From Lachnospiraceae bacterium (GTDB taxonomy: Bacteria; Bacillota; Clostridia; Lachnospirales; Lachnospiraceae): 6,423 nt of DNA. Within the stretch, counting starts at the first letter, position 1, and every line of letters starts with the position of its first letter. Of the stretch, positions 5,628 to 6,423 are shown in pieces. Location: positions 1 through 6,423 of the forward strand of contig JAAVAA010000078.1 in the NCBI GenBank assembly GCA_014804285.1. Reading direction: 5' to 3'. The notes beneath the pieces were generated by a model that made no database searches, was not told the DNA's origin, and saw only the letters and a list, made by a program, of their open reading frames with translations. Made by a program: the position numbers and the translations under genes.

Positions 5628-6212
5628 TTACTCTGTCTGATCTTCCGGCTGCCAGCCGTAGATTTTCCAATGCCCGTTATCATCTCTGCGAAGCAAAAAG
5701 ATTTCGTTTGCAAAATTAAGATGAGTTCCCGTTCTTAAAGTAAACCCAACATAAAGTCTTGCCCAACTATATCCGTCCTGTGTAAAAAATTCCACATCTG
5801 TGCTGGATGGCAGACTGTAACTGGATACAATCGTATTCTGATTTTTGAACTGCGCAATGTCCCATCGCAGATCTTCCGCATATTGTTCCTGCGTTTTATT
5901 TGCAATCAGCTCCTCATCGTACAGCTCCTGAACCTTCATTGCAAGCTGAGAAAACTCCTCTTCTGTATATTCCTCACCATAAAGGCACTGGGTAAGCTCT
6001 CCAAAATACTTTAAAATTTCCCTGGGAGAAGGCGGATAATTTTTATCCAGATTCCGCATCAACACTTCCTGCACCACTCCAACCTGTGTCTCTTCGTCTG
6101 TGTCTTTACCTTTTCGTACGGATAAGTAGAAAAAATATCCCAGTACCAATCCAATTAAAATAAGTCCAATCACAAAAACCTTTATTCCGCTCCTGCCGTC
6201 TTTTCCTTTCAT
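5628..6212 (-). CDS. Small membrane-anchored protein of unknown function
   Basis: This 194-residue protein has a short basic N-terminus, one hydrophobic segment at about 10-31 (VFVIGLILIGLVLGYFFYL core) followed by positive residues, and a soluble region of about 160 residues. There is no cleavage site or lipobox, so it is probably a single-pass anchored protein. The soluble part starts with an acidic helical section (MRNLDKNYPPSPREILKYF, 52-70) and ends in a beta-rich section, ARLYVGFTLRTGTHLNFANE then HWKIYGWQPE. This recalls NTF2-like or small extracytoplasmic folds, but that is only a guess. It resembles small Lachnospiraceae proteins annotated as DUF6715; this is memory, not a search. 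AAGGAGG (6229-6223) lies 10 nt before the ATG. It sits 37 nt after rnz and 60 nt before tsaD, so it is very likely co-transcribed with both. Confidence 0.85.
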   Translation of the reverse strand: MKGKDGRSGIKVFVIGLILIGLVLGYFFYLSVRKGKDTDEETQVGVVQEVLMRNLDKNYPPSPREILKYFGELTQCLYGEEYTEEEFSQLAMKVQELYDEELIANKTQEQYAEDLRWDIAQFKNQNTIVSSYSLPSSTDVEFFTQDGYSWARLYVGFTLRTGTHLNFANEIFLLRRDDNGHWKIYGWQPEDQTE

Positions 6213-6249
6213 CTTCCTTCTCCCTCCTTATAGTTTCTGTTATGACATT

Positions 6250-6423
6250 TTATTCCTCATCCTCAAACTTAAGCTCCACTGTCTTTCCGTCCCGGCATAC
6301 CTCTGTATTGGAAAATATCTTTCTCACCGCCGGAAGATACTCATCCGGTCTGTTCAAAGAAGGGCTGTAATGAGTCAGCCACAATTTCGGCACTTCGGCC
6401 CGTCTTGCCAGCTCTGCCGCCTC
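6250..6423 (-). CDS. rnz: Ribonuclease Z, C-terminal end (partial)
   Basis: An open frame enters from the right edge of the window and stops at TAA (6252-6250), giving 57 C-terminal residues. It reads EAAELARRAEVPKLWLTHYS, then PSLNRPDEYLPAVRKIF and a DGKTVELKFEDEE end. The LWLTHYSPS block matches the LxLTHFS motif of RNase Z, whose histidine is one of the zinc ligands. The spacing to the end and the acidic KFE tail also fit the short bacterial form. RNase Z cleaves the 3' trailer of tRNA precursors; this suits the tRNAs here, which lack an encoded CCA. The N-terminal beta-lactamase-fold core with HxHxDH lies outside the window. The gene appears intact as far as it is visible and is the first visible gene of the minus-strand string. 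Confidence 0.88.
   Translation of the reverse strand, partial: EAAELARRAEVPKLWLTHYSPSLNRPDEYLPAVRKIFSNTEVCRDGKTVELKFEDEE

Overview
The window looks like a low-to-moderate GC Gram-positive anaerobe of the class Clostridia, most likely Lachnospiraceae. This rests on the style of the RNase Z, IspD and TsaD proteins, the strong AGGAGG ribosome binding sites, the AT-rich intergenic regions, tRNAs without encoded CCA, and a 16S 5' end of Firmicutes type. The family-level placement is recognition from memory, not a database match. Every supported gene lies on the minus strand, so transcription runs from position 6423 towards position 1.

Right to left. (1) 6423-3970 is a housekeeping gene string: the C-terminal end of ribonuclease Z (rnz), a small membrane-anchored protein of unknown function, tsaD (t6A tRNA modification) and ispD (isoprenoid precursor synthesis). 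tsaD and ispD overlap by 4 nt. (2) 3946-1941 is a two-component system of the Agr/GHKL-LytTR type. The response regulator and the polytopic histidine kinase overlap by one base, start only 23 bp after ispD, and end in a strong hairpin terminator whose stem begins inside the last codons of the kinase. (3) 1751-756 is a lipoprotein gene with its own control region. That region holds CGGAAAA direct repeats exactly 21 bp apart, the spacing typical of LytTR regulator sites. (4) 602-1 is the start of a stable-RNA unit: a near-consensus promoter with an A/T-rich upstream tract, tRNA-Ser(UGA), tRNA-Ser(GGA), a 188-nt leader with repeats, and the first 120 nt or so of a 16S rRNA gene that runs off the window.

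The most striking observation is in tsaD. The reading frame is intact and well conserved at both ends, but about 49 residues are missing in the middle, between the GPGLV and VSGGH motifs. The missing part includes the HxEGH-type metal-binding motif needed for catalysis, so this copy should be inactive if the sequence is correct.

The second point of interest is the kinase/regulator/lipoprotein set. It looks like an accessory module, AT-richer than its housekeeping neighbours, with no agrB or agrD in view. The proposed logic, an inference, is that the kinase senses something at the membrane, the LytTR regulator binds the 21-bp-spaced repeats, and the lipoprotein is its target or its sensory partner.
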